From the NCBI RefSeq assembly GCF_030551875.1, contig NZ_JAUOZU010000006.1, positions 434,001 to 498,000 on the forward strand: 64,000 nucleotides of DNA, written 5' to 3'. Below, one piece after another: positions 23,593 through 33,666 of the stretch. The stretch's first letter is position 1. Every line of letters begins with the position of its first letter. Made by a program: the position numbers and the translations under genes. The stretch comes from Fluviirhizobium alvei. Its GTDB lineage: Bacteria; Pseudomonadota; Alphaproteobacteria; Rhizobiales; Rhizobiaceae. The notes beneath the pieces were generated by a model that worked only from the letters and a program-made list of their open reading frames with translations, searched no databases and was not told the origin of the DNA.

Positions 23593-26421
23593 ATGCTTGA
23601 AAAAACCTATGATTCCGCAGCGGTTGAACCGAAGATCGCAAAGAAGTGGGAAGACGCGGATGCATTTGAAGCCGGGGCCAACGCAGCTCCCGGTGCCGAC
23701 AGCTTCTGCATTGTGATCCCGCCGCCGAATGTCACCGGCTCCCTGCATATGGGCCACGCCCTCAACAACACGCTCCAGGATGTGATGATCCGGTTTGAGC
23801 GCATGCGTGGCAAGGACGTTCTCTGGCAACCGGGTATGGACCATGCCGGCATTGCGACCCAGATGGTTGTCGAGCGCCAACTGATGGAACGGCAGGAACC
23901 CTCGCGTCGCGATATGGGCCGCGAAGCCTTCGTCGAACGGGTCTGGCAGTGGAAGGGCGAATCCGGCGGCATGATCTTCAACCAGTTGAAGCGTCTGGGC
24001 GCTTCCTGCGACTGGTCGCGCGAACGCTTCACCATGGATGAAGGCCTGTCCGAAGCGGTTCTCGAAGTCTTCGTCCGTCTCTTCAAGGAAGGCCTGATCT
24101 ACAAGGACAAGCGCCTCGTCAACTGGGATCCGAAGTTGCTGACGGCGATTTCCGATCTTGAAGTCGAACAGGTCGAGATCAAGGGCAATCTCTGGCATCT
24201 GCGCTATCCGCTTGAGGAAGGCGTCACTTACGAACATCCCGTCGGCTATGACGAGGAACATGATCAGGTCATCACCGAAACGCGTGATTATCTCGTCGTC
24301 GCAACGACGCGGCCCGAGACCTATCTCGGTGATACAGGTGTTGCCGTCCACCCCGATGACACACGCTATCAGTCGCTGATCGGCAAGCATGTGGTGCTTC
24401 CGGGCGTTGGGCGCCTGATCCCGATCGTCGGCGATGAATATCCGGATCCCGAAGCGGGAACCGGTGCCGTCAAGATGACACCCGCGCATGATTTCAACGA
24501 CTTCGAGGTGGGCAAGCGTGCCGGCTTGCGGATGATCAACATCATGTCGATCGACGGCCATATTTCGATCGACGAGAATAGCGATTTCCTCGAAGGTCTC
24601 GAGCGCACCGACGAACTTAACAAGCTCATCAAGGCGCTCGACGGTGTCGAACGCTTTGCCGCGCGCAAGCTGATCGTCGAAATGTTCGAACAGTGGGGCC
24701 TGCTCGAAAAGATCGATGCCCATACGCATATGGTTCCCCATGGCGATCGCGGCGGCGTTCCGATCGAGCCGCGCCTGACCGAGCAATGGTATGTCGACGC
24801 CAAGACGCTGGCGCAGCCGGCAATCGCCTCTGTTCGCGAAGGCCGGACCAAGTTCGTTCCCAAGAACTGGGAAAAGACCTATTATGAGTGGATGGAGAAT
24901 ATCCAGCCCTGGTGTGTCTCTCGCCAGCTCTGGTGGGGACACCAGATTCCGGCCTGGTATGGGCCGGATGGCACGGTCTTCGTCGAAAAGACCGAGGAAG
25001 AGGCGCTGCACGCCGCAATCCAGCATTACATCTCCCACGAAGGTCCTTGGAAGGCCTGGGTCGAGGAAAAGCTCGAAGAGATGAAGCCGGGCGAGATCCT
25101 GACCCGAGACGAGGATGTTCTCGACACCTGGTTCTCGTCTGCGCTCTGGCCTTTCTCGACGCTCGGCTGGCCGGACAAGACGCCGGAACTGGCGCGCTAC
25201 TACCCGACCAGCGTTCTGGTGACCGGTTTCGACATCATCTTCTTCTGGGTCGCCCGCATGATGATGATGGGTCTGCATTTCATGAAGGACGAGCATGGCA
25301 ACCCGGTCGAGCCGTTCGACACGGTCTATGTCCATGCGCTGGTTCGCGACAAGAACGGCCAGAAGATGTCGAAGTCGAAGGGCAACGTCATCGACCCGCT
25401 GTCGCTGATCGACGAATATGGCGCCGACGCCCTGCGCTTCACGCTCGCCATCATGGCGGCGCAGGGCCGCGATGTGAAGCTCGACCCCGCCCGCATTGCC
25501 GGCTACCGGAATTTCGGCACCAAGCTCTGGAACGCGACCCGCTTTGCCGAAATGAACGGCGTCAAGCGCGACCCGGATTTCTCGCCGACCAAGGCGAAGA
25601 CGACCCTGAGCCGCTGGATCCTGACCGAGCTTTCCAAGACCGTTCGCGAGGTCACGGAAGGGATCGAGCAGTACCGTTTCAACGAAGCGGCGGGGGCTCT
25701 TTACCGCTTCATCTGGAACCAGTTCTGTGATTGGTATCTCGAATTGCTGAAGCCGGTGTTCGGTGGCGAAGATGAGGCTGCCAAGTCCGAAGCGCAGGCC
25801 TGTGTCGCCTATGTCCTCGAAGAGACCTACAAGCTTCTGCACCCGTTCATGCCGTTCATGACCGAGGAGCTTTGGGAACATACCGCCGAACGCGATCGCC
25901 TTCTCTGCCATGCCGCATGGCCGTCATCCGATTTCGCCGACAATGAGGCGGCTGACGACATCAACTGGCTGATTGATCTCGTGACCGGCATTCGCTCGGC
26001 CCGCGCCGAAATGAATGTCCCACCTGCCTCCAAGGCGCCGCTTGTCATCGTTGGTGCCAACAGCGTGACGCGCGAGCGCGGCGAACGCCATGGTGCCGCC
26101 ATCGAGCGACTTGCCCGCATCGAAGGCGTCTCCTTTGCCGAAGCCGCGCCGAAGGGCTCGGCCCAGATCGTGGTGGGCGAGGCGACGGCCTGCCTGCCGC
26201 TCGGTCAGCTCATTGACGTGTCGGCCGAAAAGGCCCGGCTCGACAAGGCGCTTGGCAAGACGCAGGCCGATATCGACCGGATCCTGTCCAAGCTGGGCAA
26301 CGAAAAGTTCGTCGCCAATGCCAAGCCGGAAGTGGTGGAAGCCGAGCGCGAGAAGCTTGCCGAACTCGAACAGCAGAAGGCGAGCCTCGAGACAGCCCTG
26401 AAGCGGATTTCCGAAGCCTGA
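23593..26421 (+). CDS. valS: Valyl-tRNA synthetase
   Basis: Class I aminoacyl-tRNA synthetase that charges tRNA-Val. Start at ATG 23593 (MLEKTYDSAAVEPKIAKKWE; 942 residues, normal length). It has the HIGH signature as HMGH (residues 52-55, in PPPNVTGSLHMGHA) and KMSKS at 591-595. The editing domain lies between, with the TTRPETYLGDTGVAVHP signature. The anticodon-binding domain is followed by a C-terminal coiled coil (residues about 880-940, AEKARLDKALGKTQADIDRI). It is essential and not part of an operon, with terminators on both sides. Confidence 0.98.
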   Translation: MLEKTYDSAAVEPKIAKKWEDADAFEAGANAAPGADSFCIVIPPPNVTGSLHMGHALNNTLQDVMIRFERMRGKDVLWQPGMDHAGIATQMVVERQLMERQEPSRRDMGREAFVERVWQWKGESGGMIFNQLKRLGASCDWSRERFTMDEGLSEAVLEVFVRLFKEGLIYKDKRLVNWDPKLLTAISDLEVEQVEIKGNLWHLRYPLEEGVTYEHPVGYDEEHDQVITETRDYLVVATTRPETYLGDTGVAVHPDDTRYQSLIGKHVVLPGVGRLIPIVGDEYPDPEAGTGAVKMTPAHDFNDFEVGKRAGLRMINIMSIDGHISIDENSDFLEGLERTDELNKLIKALDGVERFAARKLIVEMFEQWGLLEKIDAHTHMVPHGDRGGVPIEPRLTEQWYVDAKTLAQPAIASVREGRTKFVPKNWEKTYYEWMENIQPWCVSRQLWWGHQIPAWYGPDGTVFVEKTEEEALHAAIQHYISHEGPWKAWVEEKLEEMKPGEILTRDEDVLDTWFSSALWPFSTLGWPDKTPELARYYPTSVLVTGFDIIFFWVARMMMMGLHFMKDEHGNPVEPFDTVYVHALVRDKNGQKMSKSKGNVIDPLSLIDEYGADALRFTLAIMAAQGRDVKLDPARIAGYRNFGTKLWNATRFAEMNGVKRDPDFSPTKAKTTLSRWILTELSKTVREVTEGIEQYRFNEAAGALYRFIWNQFCDWYLELLKPVFGGEDEAAKSEAQACVAYVLEETYKLLHPFMPFMTEELWEHTAERDRLLCHAAWPSSDFADNEAADDINWLIDLVTGIRSARAEMNVPPASKAPLVIVGANSVTRERGERHGAAIERLARIEGVSFAEAAPKGSAQIVVGEATACLPLGQLIDVSAEKARLDKALGKTQADIDRILSKLGNEKFVANAKPEVVEAEREKLAELEQQKASLETALKRISEA

Positions 26422-26476
26422 TCCCAAGGCGGCGCTCTTGCCGCCTCAGGCGACCGAACGTTACTGACAACCGATG

Positions 26477-26505
26477 AACCGCGGCAGGCCCTGCCGCGGT
26501 TTTTC
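26477..26505 (+). terminator. Rho-independent terminator of valS
   Basis: AACCGCGGCAGG (26477-26488) pairs with CCTGCCGCGGTT (26490-26501), then TTTT. The stem is twelve base pairs with a one-base gap, so the inner pairs may open to form the loop. Confidence 0.88.
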
Positions 26506-26890
26506 CATGAATGCGTGCTTGCCATGGGATGATTTCATCCGGCGAAAGAACCGACCTGGATTGGTTCGGTCGGCTGCGTTCATCTTTGTGACGATTTGGC
26601 AACACATTTTCGGTTATTGTCTTCGGGCTCCGGTCGGTATGGAAAAGACGTCCATTTCCTGCCACAAACCGAGCGCAGCGATAGGGTCAAGAGAGCGAGG
26701 CCGAGTGCCTTGCCAAAGCTGGAACGAAAGATTTGCGTAAACGCGGATTAGGGATGCATTCACTGGAGGTCGCAAGGCCGGCCAAAGGATTCCGTGTCTC
26801 TTTCGCGATGCAGAACGGCCAGACCGGTGAACGCTTAACTTACGCCTGTTTGCAAGACGGCTTCCGGACAATGAAAGATTTCGCGTAATC
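26506..26890. other. exoR upstream region
   Basis: About 385 bases without a supported gene. I see no near-consensus promoter. The exoR promoter presumably lies here. Confidence 0.4.
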
Positions 26891-27688
26891 ATGCCGAAGC
26901 GTGCATATGCCAGAATGACGAAGATTGGCCTGACCGTGGCGTTCCTCGCGGTGGGTTCGGTTCAGGCGCTCGCGCTGGATCCGAATGCGGATGCCGGCAA
27001 GGAGCGCGGTCCCTTCGATGTGTTCCGCCTGGGTTTCAAGGCCTATCAGAAGGGCAACAAGCAGGAAGCGGTGGAAGCCTATCGCTATGCGGCCGAGAAA
27101 GGCCATACCGGCTCGCGCTGGGCACTGGCGACGATGTATGCCGATGGCGATGGCGTCATCAAGAACGATTTCGAAGCCTTCAAGATCTATTCGGAAATCG
27201 CGCGCGAAGGCGTCGAACCGGGCTCGGATGACACCGGCTTTTTCGTCAACGCCCTGATTGCGCTTGCCGATTACTATTACCAGGGCATTCCCGAAAGCCC
27301 GGTCACGGCCGACCCGTCCCAGGCCCGCCAACTCTATTTCCAGGCCGCATCTGCCTTCGGTAATGCCGAAGCTCAGTTCCGTCTCGCGCGCATGCTGCTG
27401 CAGGGCGAGGGCGGTGAAGCCAACATTCGCCAGGCCAAGAAGTGGCTCAATCATGCTCGCAAGGAAGGGCATGTTGGCGCCATGGGCATGTTCGGCAATG
27501 TCATCTTCCAGGAAGGCCAGACCGTTCGTGGCCTCGCCTATATGACGGCTGCGCTCGACATCTGTTCGCCACGCGACCGCAAGTGGCTGCAGGACATGCA
27601 GGAACAGGCCTTTTCGCTCGCCAGCGAAAAAGATCGCCGGGAAGCGATCGAGCTTTCCGCCAATATCCGCCTCAAGGGCCAGGACTGA
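26891..27688 (+). CDS. exoR: ExoR, periplasmic Sel1-repeat repressor
   Basis: A 265-residue protein with an N-terminal signal sequence (MTKIGLTVAFLAVGSVQALA within the first 30 residues) and several Sel1-like repeats, e.g. GFKAYQKGNKQEAVEAYRYA then AEKGHTGSRWALATMYADG, and FGNAEAQFRLARMLLQGEGG. Length and sequence match rhizobial ExoR. ExoR holds the membrane kinase ExoS/ChvG inactive in the periplasm and is degraded at low pH, which switches on succinoglycan and represses motility. An alternative start is ATG 26915. ilvD follows on the same strand with an inverted repeat between. Confidence 0.9.
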   Translation: MPKRAYARMTKIGLTVAFLAVGSVQALALDPNADAGKERGPFDVFRLGFKAYQKGNKQEAVEAYRYAAEKGHTGSRWALATMYADGDGVIKNDFEAFKIYSEIAREGVEPGSDDTGFFVNALIALADYYYQGIPESPVTADPSQARQLYFQAASAFGNAEAQFRLARMLLQGEGGEANIRQAKKWLNHARKEGHVGAMGMFGNVIFQEGQTVRGLAYMTAALDICSPRDRKWLQDMQEQAFSLASEKDRREAIELSANIRLKGQD

Positions 27689-27749
27689 GTGTTTTAACGC
27701 CTCGACCGTACCGGATCGGCCGGATCCGATAGTGACAGCTTTTGTCAAT

Positions 27750-27775
27750 TACGGTACCTAACTCGGAATACCGTA
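27750..27775. promoter_or_regulatory. Inverted repeat upstream of ilvD
   Basis: TACGGTA (27750-27756) and TACCGTA (27769-27775) form a perfect inverted repeat with a 12-base spacer, 58 bases before the ilvD start. No T run follows, so it looks like a protein-binding site more than a terminator. Confidence 0.4.
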
Positions 27776-27832
27776 TAGCCGGCCAACCGTCATTCGCTTG
27801 ATGGGGCAAGGCCGGGAGCCGAGGAAAACACC

Positions 27833-29674
27833 ATGCCAGCCTATCGTTCGAGAACAACCACCCATGGACGCAATATGGCCGGAGCCCGCGGGCTTTGGCG
27901 CGCCACCGGGATGAAGGACAGCGATTTCGGCAAGCCGATCATCGCCGTCGTCAACTCTTTCACGCAGTTCGTGCCGGGCCATGTCCATCTCAAGGATCTT
28001 GGCCAGCTCGTTGCCCGCGAAATCGAGGCCGCCGGCGGCGTCGCCAAGGAATTCAACACGATTGCCGTCGATGACGGGATCGCCATGGGCCATGATGGCA
28101 TGCTCTATTCGCTGCCGTCGCGTGAACTGATCGCGGATTCTGTCGAATATATGGTGAATGCCCATTGTGCCGATGCCATGGTCTGCATTTCGAACTGCGA
28201 CAAGATCACGCCCGGCATGCTGATGGCCGCACTCCGGATCAACATTCCGGTCGTTTTCGTCTCCGGTGGTCCGATGGAAGCCGGCAAGGTCATCCTGCAC
28301 GGAAAGAAACATGCGCTCGATCTGGTCGATGCCATGGTGGCCGCAGCCGACGACAATGTGTCCGATGAAGATGTGAACGTGATCGAGCGTTCGGCCTGTC
28401 CGACCTGCGGTTCCTGCTCGGGCATGTTCACCGCCAATTCGATGAACTGCCTGACCGAAGCGCTCGGCCTGTCCTTGCCCGGCAATGGCTCGACCCTTGC
28501 GACGCACGCCGATCGTAAGCGCCTGTTCGTTGAAGCCGGCCATCTGATCGTCGATCTGGCCCGCCGTTATTACGAGCAGGACGACGCAAACGTGCTGCCG
28601 CGGTCGATCGCCAACAAGGCTGCCTTCGAGAATGCCATGGCGCTCGATATTGCCATGGGCGGCTCGACCAATACGGTGCTGCATATTCTCGCTGCCGCCA
28701 AGGAAGCGGAAGTCGATTTCACGATGGACGATATCGATCGTCTGTCGCGCAAGGTTCCTTGCCTGTCGAAGGTGGCGCCGGCCAAGAGCGATGTTCACAT
28801 GGAAGATGTCCACCGTGCCGGTGGCATCATGCGCATCCTCGGCGAACTCGAACGCGGCGATCTCATCAACCGCGATTGCGTGACTGTGCATTCCGCCACG
28901 CTCGGCGATGCAATCGATCGCTGGGATATCACCCGCACCAACCTCGAAAGCGTGCGCACCTTCTTCCGCGCGGCTCCTGGTGGCGTGCCGACCCAGGTGG
29001 CCTTCAGCCAGGAAGCCCGTTGGGACGATCTCGATACTGACAGCGACAATGGTGTCATCCGTTCGGTCGAGAATCCCTTCTCGAAGGATGGCGGCCTTGC
29101 TGTTCTCAAGGGCAATGTCGCGATCGATGGCTGCATCGTCAAGACCGCCGGCGTCGATGAAAGCATCCTGAAATTCTCCGGCCCGGCCAAGGTCTATGAG
29201 AGCCAGGATTCGGCGGTGAAGGCCATCCTCAGCAACGAAGTCAAGGCTGGTGACGTCGTCGTGATCCGCTATGAAGGCCCTAAGGGCGGCCCAGGCATGC
29301 AGGAAATGCTCTATCCGACGAGCTATCTGAAATCGAAGGGCCTCGGCAAGGCCTGCGCGCTTCTCACCGATGGCCGTTTCTCCGGCGGCACGTCCGGTCT
29401 TTCGATCGGTCACGTGTCTCCGGAAGCGGCAACCGGTGGTACGATCGGTCTGGTACGCGAAGGCGATATGATCGATATCGATATTCCGAACCGCACGATC
29501 AACCTGCGCGTCAGCGATGAAGAGCTTGCGGCCCGCCGCAAGGAGCAGGACGCGAAGGGCTGGAAGCCGGCCGAAAAGCGCAAGCGCAATGTGTCGACGG
29601 CCCTCAAGGCCTATGCCGCCTTTGCAACTTCGGCCGACAAGGGTGCGGTCCGCGATCTCGGCGCGTTCGAGTAA
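27833..29674 (+). CDS. ilvD: Dihydroxy-acid dehydratase
   Basis: Catalyses the third step of branched-chain amino acid synthesis, converting 2,3-dihydroxy-isovalerate or -methylvalerate to the 2-keto acid, with an iron-sulfur cluster. Family signatures: [13 protein letters not shown] (Cys near residue 122), the cluster-binding [20 protein letters not shown] (Cys near 192 and 195), and [17 protein letters not shown] near the C-terminus. At 613 residues it is of the long bacterial IlvD form, which carries an [4Fe-4S]-type cluster in E. coli. The start is ATG 27833 ([20 protein letters not shown]). A shared bidirectional terminator separates it from the convergent protease gene. Confidence 0.97.
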   Translation: MPAYRSRTTTHGRNMAGARGLWRATGMKDSDFGKPIIAVVNSFTQFVPGHVHLKDLGQLVAREIEAAGGVAKEFNTIAVDDGIAMGHDGMLYSLPSRELIADSVEYMVNAHCADAMVCISNCDKITPGMLMAALRINIPVVFVSGGPMEAGKVILHGKKHALDLVDAMVAAADDNVSDEDVNVIERSACPTCGSCSGMFTANSMNCLTEALGLSLPGNGSTLATHADRKRLFVEAGHLIVDLARRYYEQDDANVLPRSIANKAAFENAMALDIAMGGSTNTVLHILAAAKEAEVDFTMDDIDRLSRKVPCLSKVAPAKSDVHMEDVHRAGGIMRILGELERGDLINRDCVTVHSATLGDAIDRWDITRTNLESVRTFFRAAPGGVPTQVAFSQEARWDDLDTDSDNGVIRSVENPFSKDGGLAVLKGNVAIDGCIVKTAGVDESILKFSGPAKVYESQDSAVKAILSNEVKAGDVVVIRYEGPKGGPGMQEMLYPTSYLKSKGLGKACALLTDGRFSGGTSGLSIGHVSPEAATGGTIGLVREGDMIDIDIPNRTINLRVSDEELAARRKEQDAKGWKPAEKRKRNVSTALKAYAAFATSADKGAVRDLGAFE

Positions 29675-29695
29675 GCGATCGGTTTCTGAATTTTG

Positions 29696-29727
29696 AAAGG
29701 CCGGCGAGAGGTTCTCGCCGGCCTTTT
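29696..29727. terminator. Bidirectional terminator between ilvD and the protease gene
   Basis: AAAGGCCGGCGAGA (29696-29709) pairs with TCTCGCCGGCCTTT (29713-29726). T tracts occur on both strands, so it can serve both convergent genes. Confidence 0.88.
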
Positions 29728-29734
29728 GATTCGA

Positions 29735-31615
29735 TCAGGCAAACATGATCTGGTCGACATCCCCGACATCGAAATCCTTGAGCGTCAGGATCGTCGAGCT
29801 TGAGAAGGTTATGACCGTATCGGAGCCGACCTGTTTGGCCGCCGAAACCACCTGTGCCTGCATGCTGGTGATGCCGAGTTTGAGCATATCGTGTAAGTAG
29901 TCGAAATCGGTAATGACATCGCGACCGATACTGCGGTTGCTTTCGAGCACGAAAATATCGGCTTCGTCGATGTTGTAATCGCCGGTCATCGTGTCATTGC
30001 CGGCGCCGCCGATAATCGTATCGGTTAGTTCGTCGCCGATGAGGATATCGTTGCCGGTGCTGCCATTGATATAGTCAGCGCCCTCGTTGCCGCGAATGGA
30101 ATCGTTGCCGGCACCACCGATGATCGAGTCCGAATCCCAGTTGCCCCAGATCGTGTCACTACCCGTGCCACCGGTAATCTTGTCGGCACCCGCACCGGCC
30201 CACAGGTAATTGTTGCCGGAAGTAAGCGTCACGACATCGGCCGCATGGCTGCCCCAGATGGAATCGTTGCCAGATCCAGCGACGATTGTATCGCCGGATG
30301 TCGCCGCTTCGTCGAACTGTGTGCCCGCGCTGTAGATGACGTCGTTGCCTGCGCCCGCGCTGATGACATCCGAACCTGCACCGCCGTAAAACGTATCGTT
30401 TCCGGTGGCATCCGTCATCTTGTTGAGCCCGGCACCGCCATAATAGATGTCGTTGCCGGCAGCCCCCAGCAGCATGTCGTCGCCATCGCCGCCGGTCAGC
30501 TGGTCGTCGCCGGTTCCGCCGTCGATCGTATCGTTGCCACTTCCACCGGTCAGCGTATCGTTTCCTTCAAGCCCAAACAGCTTGTCGTTACCTCCGCCGG
30601 CATCGAGTGCGTTGTTGATCTTGTTGCCGGAAACCTGATCATTACCGCTGCCGGTCGTGGCATTCTCGATCATCGAGGCCGTGTTCTTGTTGTAGAGCAG
30701 GGCGTTATAGACGCTGCCGCTCGCATATTTTCCGCCGCCGAGGAAAGCGGTCTGGTCGCGCCCAAGGGCAGTAAACCCGCCCGGAGCGAGGTCCACCGTA
30801 AGTGCCGCCGAATAGGCGCTGAAATCGTAGGTATCGTTGCCCGCGCCATCCCAGATGGTCGCGAAAATGACCGAACCGCCGGCATCGATCGCCAGTTCAC
30901 CGTCGATATAGGTATCGCCACTGGACGGCGTCCATTTATAAACCGTGTCGCCGCTGTTGGCCGTATAGTCGGCTCCATACATATGCTGCAGCGCGGCGAT
31001 ATCCGCCATCATATAGGTCTGCGGCGCGCTCCAGGACGAATAGGTATAGCCTGACGGCGTGGCATTATAATAAGATCGGTAGGACATGAGCGTGTATTCG
31101 ACGGAGTCGTTGGCGAGCGCCATGACGCCCCAGCTGCCGAATTTTTCATGCGCATGCTTGAGGCCAAGGGCATGACCGATTTCATGCAGGATTGTATGCC
31201 AGGCATAATTACCAGCCTGTGGTGCTGTATAATTGTAAGTGGTTCCGAACCACACATCACCGCCTTCCTCCGCCGTGTTGGGCAGATAGGCATATGCGGT
31301 TTTGGGAACATTAGACTGGCCAAAGCGTAAAGTTGCATCGGTGGTCGAACCGGATTCGAAGTTCGCATTGGTGAAACCTTCCACCGAGAATGCGTCATTG
31401 GCATCATTGCCGTCGCCGCTTTCGAGCGCGAAAAGGACAGTCGATTGCATGGCCGAATTGATGGCGGCAAATCCGTTCGACGCTTCCGTCGTATAGCCAT
31501 AATCGGCAGCATCGGTGGGGAAGGCGTAGGTGATCGTGCCCGACCAGCCCGTTCCGCTTAGAATGCCGTTGGCCATGGAGACGGCGGAACGCGAAACACT
31601 GATTGTACTTGCCAT
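29735..31615 (-). CDS. Serralysin-type RTX metalloprotease
   Basis: A secreted zinc peptidase of family M10B. Start chosen at 31615 (MASTISVSRS; 626 residues), preceded by GGGAAG. The zinc site HEIGHALGLKH lies at residues 144-154 and the Met-turn TLMSYRSY follows about 30 residues later. After it come many calcium-binding GGxGxDxUx nonapeptides (for example GGSGNDTIDGGTGDDQLTG), a beta-roll, and a C-terminal segment ending in DVGDVDQIMFA that carries the type I secretion signal. There is no classical signal peptide, as expected. No type I ABC transporter, adaptor or inhibitor gene is adjacent; secretion must use proteins encoded elsewhere, with TolC as the likely outer channel. Confidence 0.9.
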   Translation of the reverse strand: MASTISVSRSAVSMANGILSGTGWSGTITYAFPTDAADYGYTTEASNGFAAINSAMQSTVLFALESGDGNDANDAFSVEGFTNANFESGSTTDATLRFGQSNVPKTAYAYLPNTAEEGGDVWFGTTYNYTAPQAGNYAWHTILHEIGHALGLKHAHEKFGSWGVMALANDSVEYTLMSYRSYYNATPSGYTYSSWSAPQTYMMADIAALQHMYGADYTANSGDTVYKWTPSSGDTYIDGELAIDAGGSVIFATIWDGAGNDTYDFSAYSAALTVDLAPGGFTALGRDQTAFLGGGKYASGSVYNALLYNKNTASMIENATTGSGNDQVSGNKINNALDAGGGNDKLFGLEGNDTLTGGSGNDTIDGGTGDDQLTGGDGDDMLLGAAGNDIYYGGAGLNKMTDATGNDTFYGGAGSDVISAGAGNDVIYSAGTQFDEAATSGDTIVAGSGNDSIWGSHAADVVTLTSGNNYLWAGAGADKITGGTGSDTIWGNWDSDSIIGGAGNDSIRGNEGADYINGSTGNDILIGDELTDTIIGGAGNDTMTGDYNIDEADIFVLESNRSIGRDVITDFDYLHDMLKLGITSMQAQVVSAAKQVGSDTVITFSSSTILTLKDFDVGDVDQIMFA

Positions 31616-31727
31616 GAAATCTTCCCCGAATGTCAATTCGGGAAAGATATGACTAATGCATTAAAACCGATCGAATGAGCGTGGTAAACCGAAGCCTAAC
31701 ATCCTCATTTGAAACGGATTTGCCGGT

Positions 31728-32501
31728 TCAATGCAGTATCTGGCTTAAGAACAGCTTCGTCCGTTCATGCTGCGGATTGTCGAAGAAATTCACCGGATCG
31801 TTCTGCTCGACGATCTGGCCCTGGTCCATGAAGATGACCCGGTTTGCGACCTGACGGGCAAAGCCCATTTCGTGGGTCACGCACAGCATCGTCATGCCTT
31901 CTTCGGCAAGACCGACCATCGTATCGAGCACTTCCTTGACCATTTCCGGATCGAGCGCCGATGTCGGCTCATCGAACAGCATGATCTTCGGCTTCATGCA
32001 CAGGGCGCGCGCAATTGCAACGCGCTGCTGCTGGCCGCCCGAAAGCTGGCCCGGATATTTGTTGGCCTGTTCCGGAATCTTGACGCGCTTGAGGAAATGC
32101 ATCGCCACTTCCTCGGCCTGCTTCTTCGGCATCTTGCGCACCCAGATTGGCGCCAGCGTGCAGTTTTCCAGAATGGTCAGATGCGGGAAGAGGTTGAAGT
32201 GCTGGAACACCATGCCGACTTCGCGGCGCACTTCATCGATCCGCTTCAGATCGTTGGTCAGTTCGATCCCATCGACGACGATCCGGCCCTTCTGGTGTTC
32301 TTCCAGCCGGTTGATACAGCGGATCATCGTCGATTTTCCCGAGCCCGACGGCCCGGCGATGACGATACGCTCGCCCTTCATGACCTTGAGATTGATATCG
32401 CGAAGCACGTGGAATTCGCCATACCATTTGTTCATGCCGATAATCTCGACCGCTGAATCGGTCTTGGAGACGGTCATTTTTTGTGTGGCTTCATTGGCCA
32501 T
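31728..32501 (-). CDS. aapP: General amino acid ABC transporter ATPase AapP
   Basis: A 257-residue ABC ATPase with Walker A GPSGSGKS, the ABC signature LSGGQQQR, Walker [14 protein letters not shown] and the switch His in CVTHEM. Together with AapJ, AapQ and AapM it forms the broad-specificity amino acid importer of rhizobia. It is the last gene of the minus-strand operon aapJ-aapQ-aapM-aapP and starts nine bases after the stop of aapM. Rhizobial Aap carries many L-amino acids and in R. leguminosarum is needed for bacteroid function. Confidence 0.95.
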   Translation of the reverse strand: MANEATQKMTVSKTDSAVEIIGMNKWYGEFHVLRDINLKVMKGERIVIAGPSGSGKSTMIRCINRLEEHQKGRIVVDGIELTNDLKRIDEVRREVGMVFQHFNLFPHLTILENCTLAPIWVRKMPKKQAEEVAMHFLKRVKIPEQANKYPGQLSGGQQQRVAIARALCMKPKIMLFDEPTSALDPEMVKEVLDTMVGLAEEGMTMLCVTHEMGFARQVANRVIFMDQGQIVEQNDPVNFFDNPQHERTKLFLSQILH

Positions 32502-32510
32502 GATTTTCCC

Positions 32511-33665
32511 CTATCTCTTATGTCCAGTGTCGAGACGGCGCTCGATGAAAGCGGAATAGCGCGACATGCCGAAGCAGAAAAGCCAGAACACGAAGCCAGC
32601 GAAAATAAGCCCCGTCAATGGGGTGACCGGCGTCAGCCAGTGAGAATCGCCGAAGCTTGCTTTGACGATGCCAAGCAGGTCGTACATGTTGATGATCGAA
32701 ACCAGCGACGTGTCCTTGAACATGCCGATGAAAGTGTTGACGATGCCGGGGATCACGAGCTTGATCGCCTGCGGCATGATGATGAAGGTCATCTTCTGGG
32801 CGTAGTTGAGCCCGAGGGAATCGGCCCCTTCATACTGGCCCTTCGGGATTGCCTGCAGGCCGCCGCGGATCACTTCCGCCATATAGGCGGAGGCGAAAAT
32901 CGATACACCCACCAATGCACGAAGGAATTTGTCGATACCCTGTCCCGGTGCCAGGAAGAGCGGCAGCACCACACTCGCCATGAAGAGAACCGTGATCAAC
33001 GGCACGCCACGGACAAGTTCGATGAAGGCCACGGAAGCTGCCCTGACGATCGGCATCTTCGATCGGCGGCCGAGGGCCAGCACAATCCCGAAGGGCAGTG
33101 AAACAACGATACCGACGAATGACAGGATGAGGGTGACCATGAGCCCGCCCCACATGCTGGTTTCGACATGGCTGAGGCCGAAGGAGCCACCCAGCAGCAG
33201 AATGTAGGCGATGAGCGGCAGCACCACGAGCAGGAGAAGGGCGTTAAGCCCCTTTCTCGGAGCCGAAGGCATCAGGAAAGGGATCAGAAGGGCCACGAAC
33301 AGCACGGCAACCAGGATGGGCCGCCACAGTTGATCGCGTGGATAGGACCCCACCATGAATTGGGTGAACCAGTCGCCGACATAGGCCCAGCAGGCACCAT
33401 GCCAGCCATCGGGCAGGGTGCCGCCCTGTGCAATCGTTGCACAGGCAGCGCGATCGCTTCCCGACCAGACGGCCGAGAACAGCAGGAAATCGAGCGCGTT
33501 GACGATGAACCAGACGATGGCAACCGCTGCTGCGACGGTCAGAATCGAATCCTTGACCGAAGCAAAGAGGTTGCGCCTGACCCAACCGATCGCAGACTTG
33601 TCGTTCGTCGGCGCGGCAAGAGCCGGAAGGAAGTCCTTGCGGACATAAGAAATGTCATCTGCCAT
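32511..33665 (-). CDS. aapM: General amino acid ABC transporter permease AapM
   Basis: A 384-residue inner-membrane permease. The N-terminal extension is long, as in AapM/AapQ, before the binding-protein-dependent transport domain. The hallmark of His/Glu/Gln-type permeases, [22 protein letters not shown], is the EAA-like loop contacting AapP (about residues 275-296); [14 protein letters not shown]-type sequence precedes it. The stop codon of the upstream aapQ and this start are one base apart, so translation is coupled. Confidence 0.94.
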   Translation of the reverse strand: MADDISYVRKDFLPALAAPTNDKSAIGWVRRNLFASVKDSILTVAAAVAIVWFIVNALDFLLFSAVWSGSDRAACATIAQGGTLPDGWHGACWAYVGDWFTQFMVGSYPRDQLWRPILVAVLFVALLIPFLMPSAPRKGLNALLLLVVLPLIAYILLLGGSFGLSHVETSMWGGLMVTLILSFVGIVVSLPFGIVLALGRRSKMPIVRAASVAFIELVRGVPLITVLFMASVVLPLFLAPGQGIDKFLRALVGVSIFASAYMAEVIRGGLQAIPKGQYEGADSLGLNYAQKMTFIIMPQAIKLVIPGIVNTFIGMFKDTSLVSIINMYDLLGIVKASFGDSHWLTPVTPLTGLIFAGFVFWLFCFGMSRYSAFIERRLDTGHKR

Positions 33666-33666
33666 C

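Noticed and set aside
23575-25911. Long minus-strand frame of 778 codons over valS
   Set aside because: It is the mirror of a GC-rich synthetase gene. Its translation has no domain and is rich in Arg, His and Leu.
30245-31054. Plus-strand frame of 269 codons over the protease gene
   Set aside because: It mirrors the RTX repeats; its regular Val/Ala pattern comes from the repeated DNA on the other strand.
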